Assembly (NCBI GenBank): GCA_020632925.1
Contig: JACKER010000010.1
Location: 299,503-363,502, forward strand
Length of the DNA: 64,000 bases
Direction: 5' to 3'
Source: Alphaproteobacteria bacterium
GTDB taxonomy: Bacteria; Myxococcota_A; UBA796; GCA-2862545
Shown: piece by piece, positions 37,026-46,018 of the stretch
Layout of the letters: each line of letters begins with the position of its first letter
Position numbering within the stretch: the stretch's first letter is position 1
Program-made: the position numbers and the translations under genes
The notes under the pieces: generated by a model
What the model was told of the DNA's origin: nothing
Seen by the model: only the letters and a program-made list of their open reading frames with translations
Databases searched by the model: none

Positions 37026-38678
37026 TCAGAACGTGCCGACCGCGGACAGGCGCAGCCCCTCGAAGCCGGGCAGCGTGCGGCACTGCCCGCCCGAACAACG
37101 GATCCCCGCCTTCTGCGCCCCATAGAAGGCCTTCATCGTCCAGGCCCGCGCCGGCTTCACCTGGAGCTCGCCGCCCATGTAGACGCTGTCCGACACGTTG
37201 CCCGTGCTGCGGACGAGCGGGTTCGCCGTCCAGTCGAGCGAGACGGTCCCGGTGACCATCCCCTTCGTCAGCCCCCACGAGCTCTCGGCGTCCCCGAAGG
37301 GCGCCTGCTGCAGGTCGCCGTTGATGCCCCAGGCGAAGTACCGCGAGGCAGCGGAGATGTAGGCCAGCAGGCCCCCGGGGAGCGGGAAGTTCGTGGAGAG
37401 GTCGGCGTGCGCGAGGCGGTCGGCGCCGTCCGTGTTCCCGTCGCGATCGTCGACGCGGAAGCCCGTGTTGAACAGGACCGCGCGGTCCCCGTCGATGTAC
37501 TCGAGCCCCGTCGTCACGTGGCCGATCGTCTCGGGCACGTCGTTGAAGTGCAGGCCGGTCGTGTCGAGGTCGCGGAAGGTCGCGAGGGCCACGTAGGGCA
37601 CCAGCTTTCCCGGCACCGCCGCCCAGTCCACCTGGACCCGCGCACCCCAGATGTCGTTGCTGTTCACCGCCGCGGAGGTGTCCTCGAGGATCACCCGCTC
37701 GTACTCGAGGGTCGGACCGACCGACACCTCGTACAGCTCCGGCGTCAGCTTGCTGTTGACGCGCTCGACGCCGAGGTACCGCTTCCCTTCGACGAGGATG
37801 ACGAAGGGTCCGGGATACCCGGAGGCGGAGAGGTAGCCGGCGTACCCGATGGGCGAGGTGTCGGGCAGCGCGAGATCGTGGCTGTACGAGTAAACGTCGC
37901 CCTCGACGAACCAGTCGATCCCCGCGACGCCGATGAGCTCCGTGGTGGCACCGCCCACGATCGCGTCGGCTGCCACGGGATCGTCGGTGAGCGAGGCGAA
38001 GCCCGTGGTCTCCACGAAGTCGTAGACCACACCGTGCGCGCCGACGTTGGCCGGACCGAGCCCGAAGCGCTCCGCACGCACGCCCGCGACGCGGTGGCGC
38101 AGGTCGCCGTAGATCCCGATGTTCGGGTTGTCCTGGAACACCTGCTGGCGGTTGGCGGTGGCCACCACGGCCGTCAGGTCCCACGCGCCGGGCCGCACGA
38201 CGGCCTTCACGCCCTGCAGCGAGGTGTCGATGTCGATGTCCACGTTGCGGTTCAGGTTGAGCGCCAGCCCGCGCCCGAACGCGGTGTACGCGTCGCCGAT
38301 CACGATCGTCGCGTGCTCGAGCTCGAACCGACCGCTCACCTTCTCGGGGTTCAGGTAGACATCCACGCCCGACGGGAACGGCGTGGGCGTCCCCGGGGTG
38401 ACGAGCTCCCGCTCCACGTAGAGCACGTCGTCGAGGTAGTACCGGTTGGCCCACAGGGCGACCTGGTCCAGCTGGAGCGACGCCGTGAAGATCCCCTCGC
38501 TGACGACGGTGTTCAGCCGGTCGACCTGCTCCCAGTAGTCGAAGACGGGGACGTCGTCGGGGTCCGGCAGGCGCTGGTCGACCTGCCAGTACCGGAGCTC
38601 GATGTCGTTCGTGAACGTGACGCTGGGGCCCTTCGACTCGCCCGCGTCCTGGGCGAAGGCCACGCCCCACCACCACAT
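37026..38678 (-). CDS. DUF6029-like outer-membrane beta-barrel protein
   Basis: 550 residues. Signal MWWWGVAFA with cleavage before QDAGES; GGAGGGGGAGCG precedes the ATG. Alternating strands throughout (VTFTNDIELRYWQV, GRFELEHATIVIGDAYTAFGRGLALNL, YVALATFRDLDTTGLHF) and a C-terminal aromatic residue (SAVGTF) mark an outer-membrane barrel. The AFGRGLALNLNRN block is what suggests the DUF6029 family. Transported substrate unknown. A small Cys lipoprotein gene follows and may be its partner. Confidence 0.72.
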   Translation of the reverse strand: MWWWGVAFAQDAGESKGPSVTFTNDIELRYWQVDQRLPDPDDVPVFDYWEQVDRLNTVVSEGIFTASLQLDQVALWANRYYLDDVLYVERELVTPGTPTPFPSGVDVYLNPEKVSGRFELEHATIVIGDAYTAFGRGLALNLNRNVDIDIDTSLQGVKAVVRPGAWDLTAVVATANRQQVFQDNPNIGIYGDLRHRVAGVRAERFGLGPANVGAHGVVYDFVETTGFASLTDDPVAADAIVGGATTELIGVAGIDWFVEGDVYSYSHDLALPDTSPIGYAGYLSASGYPGPFVILVEGKRYLGVERVNSKLTPELYEVSVGPTLEYERVILEDTSAAVNSNDIWGARVQVDWAAVPGKLVPYVALATFRDLDTTGLHFNDVPETIGHVTTGLEYIDGDRAVLFNTGFRVDDRDGNTDGADRLAHADLSTNFPLPGGLLAYISAASRYFAWGINGDLQQAPFGDAESSWGLTKGMVTGTVSLDWTANPLVRSTGNVSDSVYMGGELQVKPARAWTMKAFYGAQKAGIRCSGGQCRTLPGFEGLRLSAVGTF

Positions 38679-38706
38679 CGCTCCCCCTCCGGTCGTGAAG
38701 GATTAC

Positions 38707-39186
38707 ATGGCTCCGGTCGGAGGTCCCGTGAGCCTGCACGATCGGATCGAGCGAGCCCTGGAACACCTGTGCATTCCGAAGGATCGCCTTCGTCTCGTGG
38801 CGCTGCTGCCGCTGGTGGAGGTGGCGTGGTCCGACGGGAGCATCGCCGACGAGGAGCGGCGCATGATCCTCGCGGTCGCCGACAAGCACGGCCTGCTGAC
38901 GGACGAGGATCGGCCGATCGTGGAGGACTGGCTGTCGGAGAAGCCGTCGGGCCTCTTCCTCCACCACACGCGCCTGCTCATCGGTGAGCTGGGGAACCGC
39001 CTGCCCGAGGATCTCGACGCGACCGAGGTCGTCGCCTGGTGCTGGGCGCTCGCCGCGGCCGCGGGCGGGCTCTTCGGCTCCCGCATGATGTCCGTCTCGG
39101 CGGACGAGAAGGCGGCGCTCGAGCGCGTGGCCGAGGCGCTGGGCGTGACCGAGATCAAGCCCGAGTGGCGGACCCGGACCATCTGA
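38707..39186 (+). CDS. TerB-like helical protein
   Basis: 159 residues. LRLVALLPLVEVAWSDGSIADEERRMIL is the TerB-like signature shared with the TerB-FHA protein at 24739. The Asp/Glu pair could bind a divalent metal as in TerB proteins. ATG 38707 has AAGGA 4 nt upstream; GTG 38728 with GGAGG is also plausible. Divergent from the barrel gene. No ter operon partners are present, so tellurite resistance should not be assumed. Confidence 0.78.
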   Translation: MAPVGGPVSLHDRIERALEHLCIPKDRLRLVALLPLVEVAWSDGSIADEERRMILAVADKHGLLTDEDRPIVEDWLSEKPSGLFLHHTRLLIGELGNRLPEDLDATEVVAWCWALAAAAGGLFGSRMMSVSADEKAALERVAEALGVTEIKPEWRTRTI

Positions 39187-39201
39187 CCTGCCGGTGTCCC
39201 C

Positions 39202-39516
39202 TCACGACGCGTCGAGGGCGGCCTGGATCTCCCCCACCGAGCGCCTGGCCTCGGGGTCCTCGCAGCCAGCCAGCGCCCCGAGCCCCGCCTCCCAGGCCTC
39301 CCGCGCGTCGTCGTCGCGACCCAGGTCCTGCAGGAGCATGCCGAGCTGCAGGTGCCCCGCGCCGCTCGTCGGGTGTCGCCGGAGCAGCTCACCGAACGCC
39401 GTGAGCGCCTCCTCCGCGCGACCCGCCTTCTTCAGCTCGAACGCGAGGCTGTACAGCGCGAAGCGGTCGTCGGGCTTCTTCTCGAGCAGGGCGCGAAAGG
39501 CGTCGATGCGGTCCAT
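39202..39516 (-). CDS. Small TPR protein
   Basis: 104 residues with two to three tetratricopeptide repeats: FALYSLAFELKKAGRAEEAL, GAGHLQLGMLLQDLGRDDDA. Short, soluble, adaptor-like. Start ATG 39516 is preceded by a GGGGAG site. Convergent with the TerB-like gene and divergent from the hydrolase gene at 39556. Partner not evident. Confidence 0.85.
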   Translation of the reverse strand: MDRIDAFRALLEKKPDDRFALYSLAFELKKAGRAEEALTAFGELLRRHPTSGAGHLQLGMLLQDLGRDDDAREAWEAGLGALAGCEDPEARRSVGEIQAALDAS

Positions 39517-39555
39517 GGCGGGTCTCCCCACCGACCGTAGCGTTAGGTGGGGTCG

Positions 39556-40164
39556 ATGAGCCACCCTCCCGTGGTCCTGGTCCACGGCTTCCTCGCGACC
39601 CCGACCCTGATGTCGCCCATGCGCTGGCGCCTCGAGCGCGGTGGGCGCCGCGTGGTGACGCCGAAGCTGTCGCCGCTGTGCATCCAGGACGTGCGCAAGC
39701 TCGCCCGCCAGCTCGACGTGACGGTGGACCGTGCCCGACGCGAGCTCGGCCAGGAGCGCGTGGACGTCGTGGGCGTGAGCCAGGGGGGCATCCTGTCGCT
39801 GTGGTGGGCGCACCACGTCGGGGGATGGAGCAAGGTGCGCCGCCTGGTGCTGGTGGGCTCCCCCGTGCGAGGGACCTGGGCGGCGGCGGTCGGACTGCCG
39901 GTGCTGGGCGCCGTCTCCCGCGGGATCTGGCAGATGCTGCCGAGCTCCCCCTTCCTGCCCGAGCTCGACGTTCCCCTGCCGGACGGCGCCGAACTCACCA
40001 CCCTCTCCATCCGGGGAGATCCGGTGTGCCCGGCCGAGCGGTGCGCGGTCCGCGGGGCCGACAACCAGGTGTTCGACGGGCCTCCGGGGCCGCTGAAGCA
40101 CCAGTACCTGATCTTCAGCCGCCCGGTGTTCCGTCACCTCGAGGAGGTGTTGGACCGGACCTGA
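39556..40164 (+). CDS. Alpha/beta hydrolase, lipase-like
   Basis: 202 residues. VVLVHGFLATPTLMSPMRWRL (oxyanion HG), nucleophile VVGVSQGGILSLWW (GxSxG) and a late SIRGDPVCP with Asp match small triacylglycerol-lipase-like hydrolases; the catalytic His is probably in LKHQYLIF. No signal is seen. ATG 39556 follows GGTGGGG. The last 50 bp overlap the convergent bpt gene. Confidence 0.85.
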   Translation: MSHPPVVLVHGFLATPTLMSPMRWRLERGGRRVVTPKLSPLCIQDVRKLARQLDVTVDRARRELGQERVDVVGVSQGGILSLWWAHHVGGWSKVRRLVLVGSPVRGTWAAAVGLPVLGAVSRGIWQMLPSSPFLPELDVPLPDGAELTTLSIRGDPVCPAERCAVRGADNQVFDGPPGPLKHQYLIFSRPVFRHLEEVLDRT

Positions 40165-40855
40165 TCCAGGACCCTCCGCGCTGGCGCTCGTGGGGGCGGT
40201 AGTTGGCCTTGTACGACAGGTGGCCGCACTCCTCCACCCACAACCCGAGGTACAGCCAGCGGCGCCCGGTGCGGCGGCACAGCTCGATCTCCTGCAGGGC
40301 GGACCAGGTGCCGGGGGAGAGCTCGGAGTAGTCGGGGTCGAAGTAGAAGTAGACCGAGCTCGCCGAGGTGCGGCCGAGGTCGACGACGCCGATGCCCACG
40401 AGGTGGTCGTCGTAGTGGTACCGCATCTCGACGGTCAGCGAGCAGGAGTGGACGAGCCACCCGACGTAGGACGCGGCCGTCATCTCACCGTCGTCGTCCC
40501 CGCGCAGGCCGCGCTCGCCCTTGTGGCGGTTGTACAGCCGCAGGTGCTCGTCGCTCCAGGACGGCGGGACCACGTCCACCCGCGCGTGCCCCTCCCAGCG
40601 CCTCGCGACCCGGCGCTGGGTCTTCCCCGGGCGGAAGTCGTCCACGGGGACGCGCAGGCCCTCACAGGCGGTGCAGGACGGACACTCGGTGCGGTACAGG
40701 CACGTCCCCACCCGCCGCTCGGATCGGGCGAAGCGCTCGTCGGTCTCGTCCAGCGTGAGCGCGCGGAGCTGCTGTCGGAGCGGCATCCGCGCGATCTGGC
40801 CGGGGCGATAGGGGCAGGGCTGGAGCCCGTCGTAGACCAGCCGCTCGACGGCCAT
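40115..40855 (-). CDS. bpt: Aspartate/glutamate leucyl- or arginyl-tRNA-protein transferase
   Basis: 246 residues, family length. N-terminal CPYRPGQIARMPL, then YRTECPSCTACEGLRVPVDDFRP with paired Cys, QRRVARRW, and the GNAT-like C-terminal SSVYFYFDPDYSELSPGTWSALQ...WLYLGLWVEECGHLSYKANYRPHE are diagnostic of the Bpt/Ate group. These enzymes add Leu or Arg to N-terminal Asp/Glu, marking proteins for ClpAP (N-degron pathway). The ATG overlaps the stop of the secreted MopE-like gene (ATGA), an odd pairing. Confidence 0.92.
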   Translation of the reverse strand: MAVERLVYDGLQPCPYRPGQIARMPLRQQLRALTLDETDERFARSERRVGTCLYRTECPSCTACEGLRVPVDDFRPGKTQRRVARRWEGHARVDVVPPSWSDEHLRLYNRHKGERGLRGDDDGEMTAASYVGWLVHSCSLTVEMRYHYDDHLVGIGVVDLGRTSASSVYFYFDPDYSELSPGTWSALQEIELCRRTGRRWLYLGLWVEECGHLSYKANYRPHERQRGGSWIRSGPTPPRGDGTPGG

Positions 40856-42630
40856 CAGGGCGCGATGCTCTGCGCCTCGAGGTGGTCCAGCACGCTGTCG
40901 CGCAGCTCGCTGGTCCGCAGCTGGAAGGGCTCGACGCTGCGGAAGCACGAGGGGTCGATCCCGTCGCAGTCCTCGTCGTTGCCGTTGTTGCAGATCTCGA
41001 CGTTGCCCGGGAAGCGGCTGTCGTCGGTGTCGTCGCAGTCCTGGACGCCGAGGAAGATGGCGTAGTCCGGCTGGGGCTGGGTGCAGGATGGCGCGGTGGG
41101 TGCGCCGCGCCCGACCCCGTCGCCGTCGTTGTCCGGCAGCCAGGGCAGGTTGGCGAGGGACTGGTCGTCGGTGTCGTCGCAGTCGAGCTGGTTGCTCACG
41201 TACTGGTTCGGCTGGCTGCAGGCCCGGGTCGAGAGGTTCGCGTCGCCGAAGCCGTCGCCGTCGAAGTCCGCGTACCAGACGCCGGCCGTGCTGAGGTCCA
41301 CGTCGGTGTCGTCGTCGTCGATCTGCTCGTCGCAGTCGTTGTCGGCGCCGTCGCAGACCTCGACCGCGCCCGGGAAGATGTCCTCGTTGGCGTCGTTGCA
41401 GTCCGTGTCGTCCTCGACGCCGAGCGGCGGCGCGATGCAGCGGACGACGGAGAGATCCGGATCTCCGAAGCCGTCGCGGTCCAGATCGGCGAACCACTCC
41501 GTCGCGAAGTACGGATCGAGCGAGTCGTCGGCGTCGTCGATCAGCTCGTCGCAGTCGTTGTCGACGCCGTCGCAGATCTCGTTGCCGAGCGGGTTGATCG
41601 AGGGCTCCGTGTCGTCGCAGTCCTCGCCGAGGACGGCGAGCACGTGATCCGGGGTCGGTGGGGTGCAGCTCGCGGCGGACAGCGGGCGCACGCCATAGCC
41701 GTCGCCGTCGCCGTCGCGCATCCAGGGCGCGGGCAACCCGAGCAGCGGCTCCTGGTCGTTGCAGTCCTGGTCGTTGGCGACGTGGAACCACGGCTGGAAG
41801 CACGCGAGCACCGACACGTTCGGATCGCCGTACCCGTCGTCGTCCTCGTCCGCGTACCAGGTGAGCTGGGTGCTGGGGTCGATGTCGGTGTCGGAGTCGT
41901 CGATGCGCTGGTCGCAGTCGTCGTCGATGTGGTTGCAGACCTCGGTCGCGGCGGGCGAGATGTCGGGGTTGGCGTCGAGGCAGTCGTCCGCGTTGCCGAC
42001 CCACTGCTCACCCGGGGCGAGGCACTGGATCCGCTCCACGTTGGGGTTGCCGTAGCTGTCGCCGTCGTTGTCGTAGTACCAGTGCGGTGCGTTCGTCAGG
42101 TCGAGGTCGAAGTCGGCGTCGTCGCTGCGCCCGTCGCAGTCGTCGTCCACGCCGTCGTTGCAGATCTCCGGCGCGTCGGGGCTGATGCCCGAGTTCTCGT
42201 CGTCGCAGTCGATGTTGTTGTCGACCCAGCCCTGCGGCGCGTTGCAGGCCTCGACCGCGTTGTCGAGGTCGGGGTCGCCGAAGCCGTCCGCGTCGGCGTC
42301 GAGGTAGAACAGGATCTGGCGCAGCCCCTCGTCCGAGGTGCCGTCGCAGTCGTTGTCCATGCCGTCGCACAGCTCGATCTGGTCGGGGTTGATCTCGGCG
42401 CGCAGGTCGTCGCAGTCCTGGTCGTTGGCCGAGAAGCCACGGGGGATCGCACCCGTCGGCACGCCGCTCTCGTCGAGCGGGGGACAGACGGCCTTCGCCG
42501 TGTCCGGGCTGCCGAAGCCGTCCTTGTCACCGTCCGCATAGACGATGATCTTGTCGATCTCGGAGCACTCCTCGACGGGACCGCCACCCGAGCAGCCAGC
42601 GAGCAGAGCCATCACGATCGCAACGCGCAT
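40855..42630 (-). CDS. MopE-like secreted lipoprotein with eight acidic metal-binding-type repeats
   Basis: 591 residues. Signal MRVAIVMALLAGC has a lipobox; ATG 42630 follows GAGG. The rest is about eight repeats of 60-75 residues, each with a D-rich loop (YADGDKDGFGSPD, YLDADADGFGDPD, YYDNDGDSYGNPN and so on) and a Cys-Asp block (ELCDGMDNDCDG). These are the putative metal-binding repeats of MopE-type proteins; calcium-like DxDxDG loops are obvious. Likely surface or extracellular. The final ~40 residues (after DPSCFRS) lack the pattern. The repeated DNA is coding, not a CRISPR. Confidence 0.88.
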   Translation of the reverse strand: MRVAIVMALLAGCSGGGPVEECSEIDKIIVYADGDKDGFGSPDTAKAVCPPLDESGVPTGAIPRGFSANDQDCDDLRAEINPDQIELCDGMDNDCDGTSDEGLRQILFYLDADADGFGDPDLDNAVEACNAPQGWVDNNIDCDDENSGISPDAPEICNDGVDDDCDGRSDDADFDLDLTNAPHWYYDNDGDSYGNPNVERIQCLAPGEQWVGNADDCLDANPDISPAATEVCNHIDDDCDQRIDDSDTDIDPSTQLTWYADEDDDGYGDPNVSVLACFQPWFHVANDQDCNDQEPLLGLPAPWMRDGDGDGYGVRPLSAASCTPPTPDHVLAVLGEDCDDTEPSINPLGNEICDGVDNDCDELIDDADDSLDPYFATEWFADLDRDGFGDPDLSVVRCIAPPLGVEDDTDCNDANEDIFPGAVEVCDGADNDCDEQIDDDDTDVDLSTAGVWYADFDGDGFGDANLSTRACSQPNQYVSNQLDCDDTDDQSLANLPWLPDNDGDGVGRGAPTAPSCTQPQPDYAIFLGVQDCDDTDDSRFPGNVEICNNGNDEDCDGIDPSCFRSVEPFQLRTSELRDSVLDHLEAQSIAP

Positions 42631-42746
42631 CCTCGACCTCACGTCGGGCCAATGTACCCGATCCCGCCACGACGACGATTCCCTTCCGCGACGACGCACG
42701 TCACGTCGGGGCCCCCGTGTTAACCCCGACGGCCCCGGAGGTGCAG

Positions 42747-43196
42747 ATGGGACGCGGTCGGTACTTCAGCGAGTTCGAGGTCGGACAGGTCTACGAGTCG
42801 GGCGGCCGCACGGTCACCGAGGGCGACGTGAGCTTGTTCGCCGGCCTGTCGGGCGACTTCAACCCGCTCCACACCGACGCCGTGTTCGCCGCGTCCACGC
42901 CGTTCAAGCAGCGCGTGGCGCACGGCATGCTCGCGGCCTCGATCTCGACCGGCCTCGGTCAGACCACGGGGATCTTCGAGGGCACGACGCTGGCGCTCAT
43001 GGGGCAGACCTTCGAGTACAAGGCGCCCGTCTTCTTCGGCGACACCCTGAAGCTGCGGCTCACCGTCGCCTCGACCAAGGCGTCGAGCAAGGGCGGGCGC
43101 GGCGTGGTGACGTTCACCTCCGAGGTGATCAACCAGCGCGACGAGGTCGCCGTCGGCGGCAGCTGGACCGTGATGTTCGCGGACGGCACCCGGTAG
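42747..43196 (+). CDS. MaoC-like (R)-hydratase/dehydratase
   Basis: 149 residues, hot-dog fold. Catalytic motif FAGLSGDFNPLHTD (Asp/His of the MaoC site) and GMLAASISTGLG are typical. Acts on enoyl-CoA or acyl thioesters in beta-oxidation or polyester metabolism. GGAGG precedes ATG 42747. Stands alone between the MopE-like gene (divergent) and a convergent unknown gene. Confidence 0.93.
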   Translation: MGRGRYFSEFEVGQVYESGGRTVTEGDVSLFAGLSGDFNPLHTDAVFAASTPFKQRVAHGMLAASISTGLGQTTGIFEGTTLALMGQTFEYKAPVFFGDTLKLRLTVASTKASSKGGRGVVTFTSEVINQRDEVAVGGSWTVMFADGTR

Positions 43197-43207
43197 TCGT
43201 CTCGCGG

Positions 43208-43978
43208 TCACTCGATGCGGATCGTCGGAGGAGGCGGCGCGAGCCACACGCTGGCGCACGCCGTCCGCACCTCCACGACCGTCGCGTCGATCCTCGGCTG
43301 CGTGGTGACGGCGATCGCCTCCGCGCCCTCGAACCACACCTCCCCGAGGGTCGTGCGGCCCACGAGGCCCGCGGGAAGCCTGCGGGGCGTCGGGCCGCTG
43401 ACGTAGCGGTGTCCCGTCGGATCGAGCACGGCCTCACCCACGTCGCCGGGCTCCACCCCGACGTCGAAGGACAGGCCGCCGGTGCTCACCCGCGCCCTCC
43501 CCTCGCCGCTCGGCGTCGCCGCCACCCCGGGCGCCACCGCGTAGCCGGTGCCGTCGTCGAAGCGCACGCTCAGCGCACGGGTCAGCACCGGGCCCGACGC
43601 GGGCTCGCAGGCCTCGGCGGACGGCTCGGGTGCCGGCGCCTCCCAGGTCGTGCCCCAGGCCGCGCGGACCGACCAGGTCCCCTTGTGCTTCCACGGGACC
43701 TCCACGACCCGCCCCACCCAGGGCTCCAGCTCCGACGACCGCTCGAACCGGGTCACCGGGCGGTCGCCGTCGCGCATCGGCCCCGTCACCAGGTCGATCA
43801 GGGCCCGACCACCCTCGAAGGGCGCGGCGTAGATCATCAGCGCGTGCCCGTCACCGGGCAGCACGATCTCGAAGGGCAACGGACGGGCATCCTCGAGCAC
43901 CACCGAGCCCGAGGGGTCGGTGACGACGAGCTTCAGCACCGGGTCCTGCGCCCAGGCCAGCGCGAACCACCCGAGCAC
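43208..43978 (-). CDS. Secreted protein of unknown family
   Basis: 256 residues from GTG 43978, one base after the TlpA stop, so translation is probably coupled. Signal MLGWFALAWAQDPV. The body is beta-rich and divides into two similar-looking halves (GDGHALMIYAAPFEGGRALID, later STGGLSFDVGVEPGDVGEAVLD); the C terminus has one Cys (VEVRTACASVWLAPPPP). No family recognised. Its pairing with a TlpA reductase suggests a periplasmic or surface protein. Confidence 0.7.
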   Translation of the reverse strand: MLGWFALAWAQDPVLKLVVTDPSGSVVLEDARPLPFEIVLPGDGHALMIYAAPFEGGRALIDLVTGPMRDGDRPVTRFERSSELEPWVGRVVEVPWKHKGTWSVRAAWGTTWEAPAPEPSAEACEPASGPVLTRALSVRFDDGTGYAVAPGVAATPSGEGRARVSTGGLSFDVGVEPGDVGEAVLDPTGHRYVSGPTPRRLPAGLVGRTTLGEVWFEGAEAIAVTTQPRIDATVVEVRTACASVWLAPPPPTIRIE

Positions 43979-43979
43979 G

Positions 43980-44534
43980 TCAGGGGGTCGCGGGAGCGGG
44001 CTCGGCGGGGGCCGGAGCGGGCGCGGGCGCCGAAGCGGGGGCTGCGGCGAGCTGAGAGACCACGAACTGCTCGAGCTCGACCTCGTCACCGGGGTTGTAC
44101 CCGCTGGTGCGGCGCACCACCTGCCCCGCGCGGTCGACCACCACGGTGTACGGCAGCGTCTTCGCCGGGTTGTACGCGCTGATCACCGAGGACTCGCGAT
44201 CCAGCAGGACGGGGAAGGTGTACCCCATCTTCTGGATGAACGGCTTGACCTTGGACACGGACCGGGCGTCGTCCGTCGAGATGGAGAGCACCACCAGACC
44301 CTCGGCCTTGTGCGCCTCGTACATCTTGAACAGGTGGGGCATCTCCTCCTTGCAGGGGCCGCACCAGGTCGCCCAGAAGGACATCACGACGACGTTGCCC
44401 TCGAGCTTGGAGAGGACGACCTCCTGGCCGTTCACGTCCCGAAGCGTGAAGTCCGAGGCCTCGTCCGCCCGAGCCGAGCCTCCGAGCGCGACCATCAGCC
44501 CGAGCCCGACCACCGCCTTGCGCCACCACGCCAT
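43980..44534 (-). CDS. TlpA/ResA-like periplasmic thioredoxin
   Basis: 184 residues. Signal MAWWRKAVVGLGLMVALGGSARA. Thioredoxin core with SFWATWCGPCKEEMPHL and cis-Pro region AKTLPYTVVVD. A C-terminal Ala-Pro repeat tail (AAAPASAPAPAPAP) follows. TlpA proteins reduce disulfides, for example for cytochrome c or oxidase assembly. ATG 44534 has GGAGG. Third TlpA-type domain in the window. Confidence 0.92.
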   Translation of the reverse strand: MAWWRKAVVGLGLMVALGGSARADEASDFTLRDVNGQEVVLSKLEGNVVVMSFWATWCGPCKEEMPHLFKMYEAHKAEGLVVLSISTDDARSVSKVKPFIQKMGYTFPVLLDRESSVISAYNPAKTLPYTVVVDRAGQVVRRTSGYNPGDEVELEQFVVSQLAAAPASAPAPAPAPAEPAPATP

Positions 44535-44597
44535 CGAGGACCTCCGGAGAACGACCAACCCGCGGAGCGGGACGTTCCGTCCGTGTTACCCCTGCGC

Positions 44598-45965
44598 ATG
44601 ACCCGGCGCATCCTCGTCGTCGACGACGAGCCCTCCATCCGGAAGGTCCTCTCAGCCCACCTCCGCCGCATGGGGCACGAGGTGGACACCGCGGAGGACG
44701 GTGAGATCGCGATCGCGCGCCTGTCGGAGGAGCCCTACCACCTGGTGGTGAGCGACCTGAAGATGCCACGCACGGACGGCATGTCGTTGCTGCGGTGGGT
44801 GGAGCGGCACCAGCCCGGCCTGCCGCTGGTCCTCGTGACGGCGCACGGGACGGTGGAGACGGCGGTGGAGGCGCTCAAGCACGGCGCCCACGACTACCTC
44901 ACCAAGCCGTTCGACCTCGGCGAGCTCGAGCGGACCATCGCGAAGGCGCTCGCGACCGAGGCGAAGAACGCGCAGCAGATGCACGCGGAGCCCGGCTCGG
45001 CGAGCAAGGCCATCATCGGGTCGACGCCCCAGATGCGCGAGGTCTTCCGCCTGGTGGACAAGGTGGCGGCGAGCCCCACGACGGTCCTGATCACGGGCGA
45101 GTCCGGAACCGGCAAGGAGCTCGTGGCGCGCGCGCTGCACGAGAAGTCCGAGCGCCGCGACGCGCCCTTCATCCAGGTGAACTGTGGCGCCATCCCCGAG
45201 ACCCTCTTCGAGGCCGAGCTCTTCGGGTACGAGAAGGGCGCGTTCACCGGCGCGGTGGGCAGCAAGCCCGGCCGCTTCGAGCTCGCGCACGGCGGCACGC
45301 TCTTCCTCGACGAGATCGGGGAGCTGCCGCGCGACCTGCAGGTCAAGCTGCTCCGCGCCCTGCAGGAGCGCCGCATCGACCGCGTGGGCGGAGTCAAGCC
45401 GATCGAGGTCGACGTGCGCGTGGTGGCGGCCACCAACGTCGATCTGCAGAAGGCGGTCGAGGACGGCCGGTTCCGCAACGACCTGTACTACCGGCTCTCC
45501 GTCTTCCCGATCCACCTCCCCTCGTTGCGCGAGCGGGTCGACGACCTGCCCATCCTGGTCGAGCACTTCCTGCGCCAGTTCTCGACGCGCCTCGGCAAGA
45601 GCGTGACGCGGGTGTCGCCCGACGCGCTCGCGGCGCTCCTCGAGCACCCGTGGCCGGGGAACATCCGCGAGCTCGAGAACCTCGTGGAGCGCGCCGTCCT
45701 GCTGACGGAGTCCGACACCGTCACCCTCGCCGATCTGCCCGCGCTCCGCCGGGGGTCGGGTCCCGCGCTCGACGGCGAGGAGCTCGATGCGCTGGACCTC
45801 AAGGAGTACGTCCGCGTCCACCTGGCGCGGATCGAGCGGGCGCGCATCCAGCGCGTGCTCCAGGTCGAGGACGGCAACGTCACGCGGGCCGCGAGGCGCC
45901 TCGGCATCAGCCGCAAGTCCTTGCAGACCAAGATGAAGGAGTACGGCCTGCGCGACGGTGGTTGA
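44598..45965 (+). CDS. NtrC-type sigma-54 response regulator
   Basis: 455 residues. Receiver with Asp53 (LVVSDLKMP), AAA+ domain with GESGTGKE, canonical GAFTGA loop (KGAFTGAVGSKPG), Walker B LFLDEIGEL, and Fis-type HTH (NVTRAARRLGISRKSLQTKM). Divergent from tlpA. The following outer-membrane gene starts 53 bp downstream. No kinase adjoins, so it is an orphan in this window. Confidence 0.95.
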   Translation: MTRRILVVDDEPSIRKVLSAHLRRMGHEVDTAEDGEIAIARLSEEPYHLVVSDLKMPRTDGMSLLRWVERHQPGLPLVLVTAHGTVETAVEALKHGAHDYLTKPFDLGELERTIAKALATEAKNAQQMHAEPGSASKAIIGSTPQMREVFRLVDKVAASPTTVLITGESGTGKELVARALHEKSERRDAPFIQVNCGAIPETLFEAELFGYEKGAFTGAVGSKPGRFELAHGGTLFLDEIGELPRDLQVKLLRALQERRIDRVGGVKPIEVDVRVVAATNVDLQKAVEDGRFRNDLYYRLSVFPIHLPSLRERVDDLPILVEHFLRQFSTRLGKSVTRVSPDALAALLEHPWPGNIRELENLVERAVLLTESDTVTLADLPALRRGSGPALDGEELDALDLKEYVRVHLARIERARIQRVLQVEDGNVTRAARRLGISRKSLQTKMKEYGLRDGG

Positions 45966-46018
45966 CCGTCGCCACCGCCCGCCGTAGCCTTCTGGTCGCC
46001 GCTGCCCGAGGGGTGCCG

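Noticed and set aside
38707..39186. Tellurite-resistance operon
   Set aside because: Only TerB-like domains are present; no TerC/TerD/TerZ genes nearby.
40900..42600. Repeated gtcgtcgcagtc-type DNA as a possible CRISPR or satellite array
   Set aside because: Units vary in length and sequence and translate into in-frame Asp/Cys repeats of a MopE-like protein.
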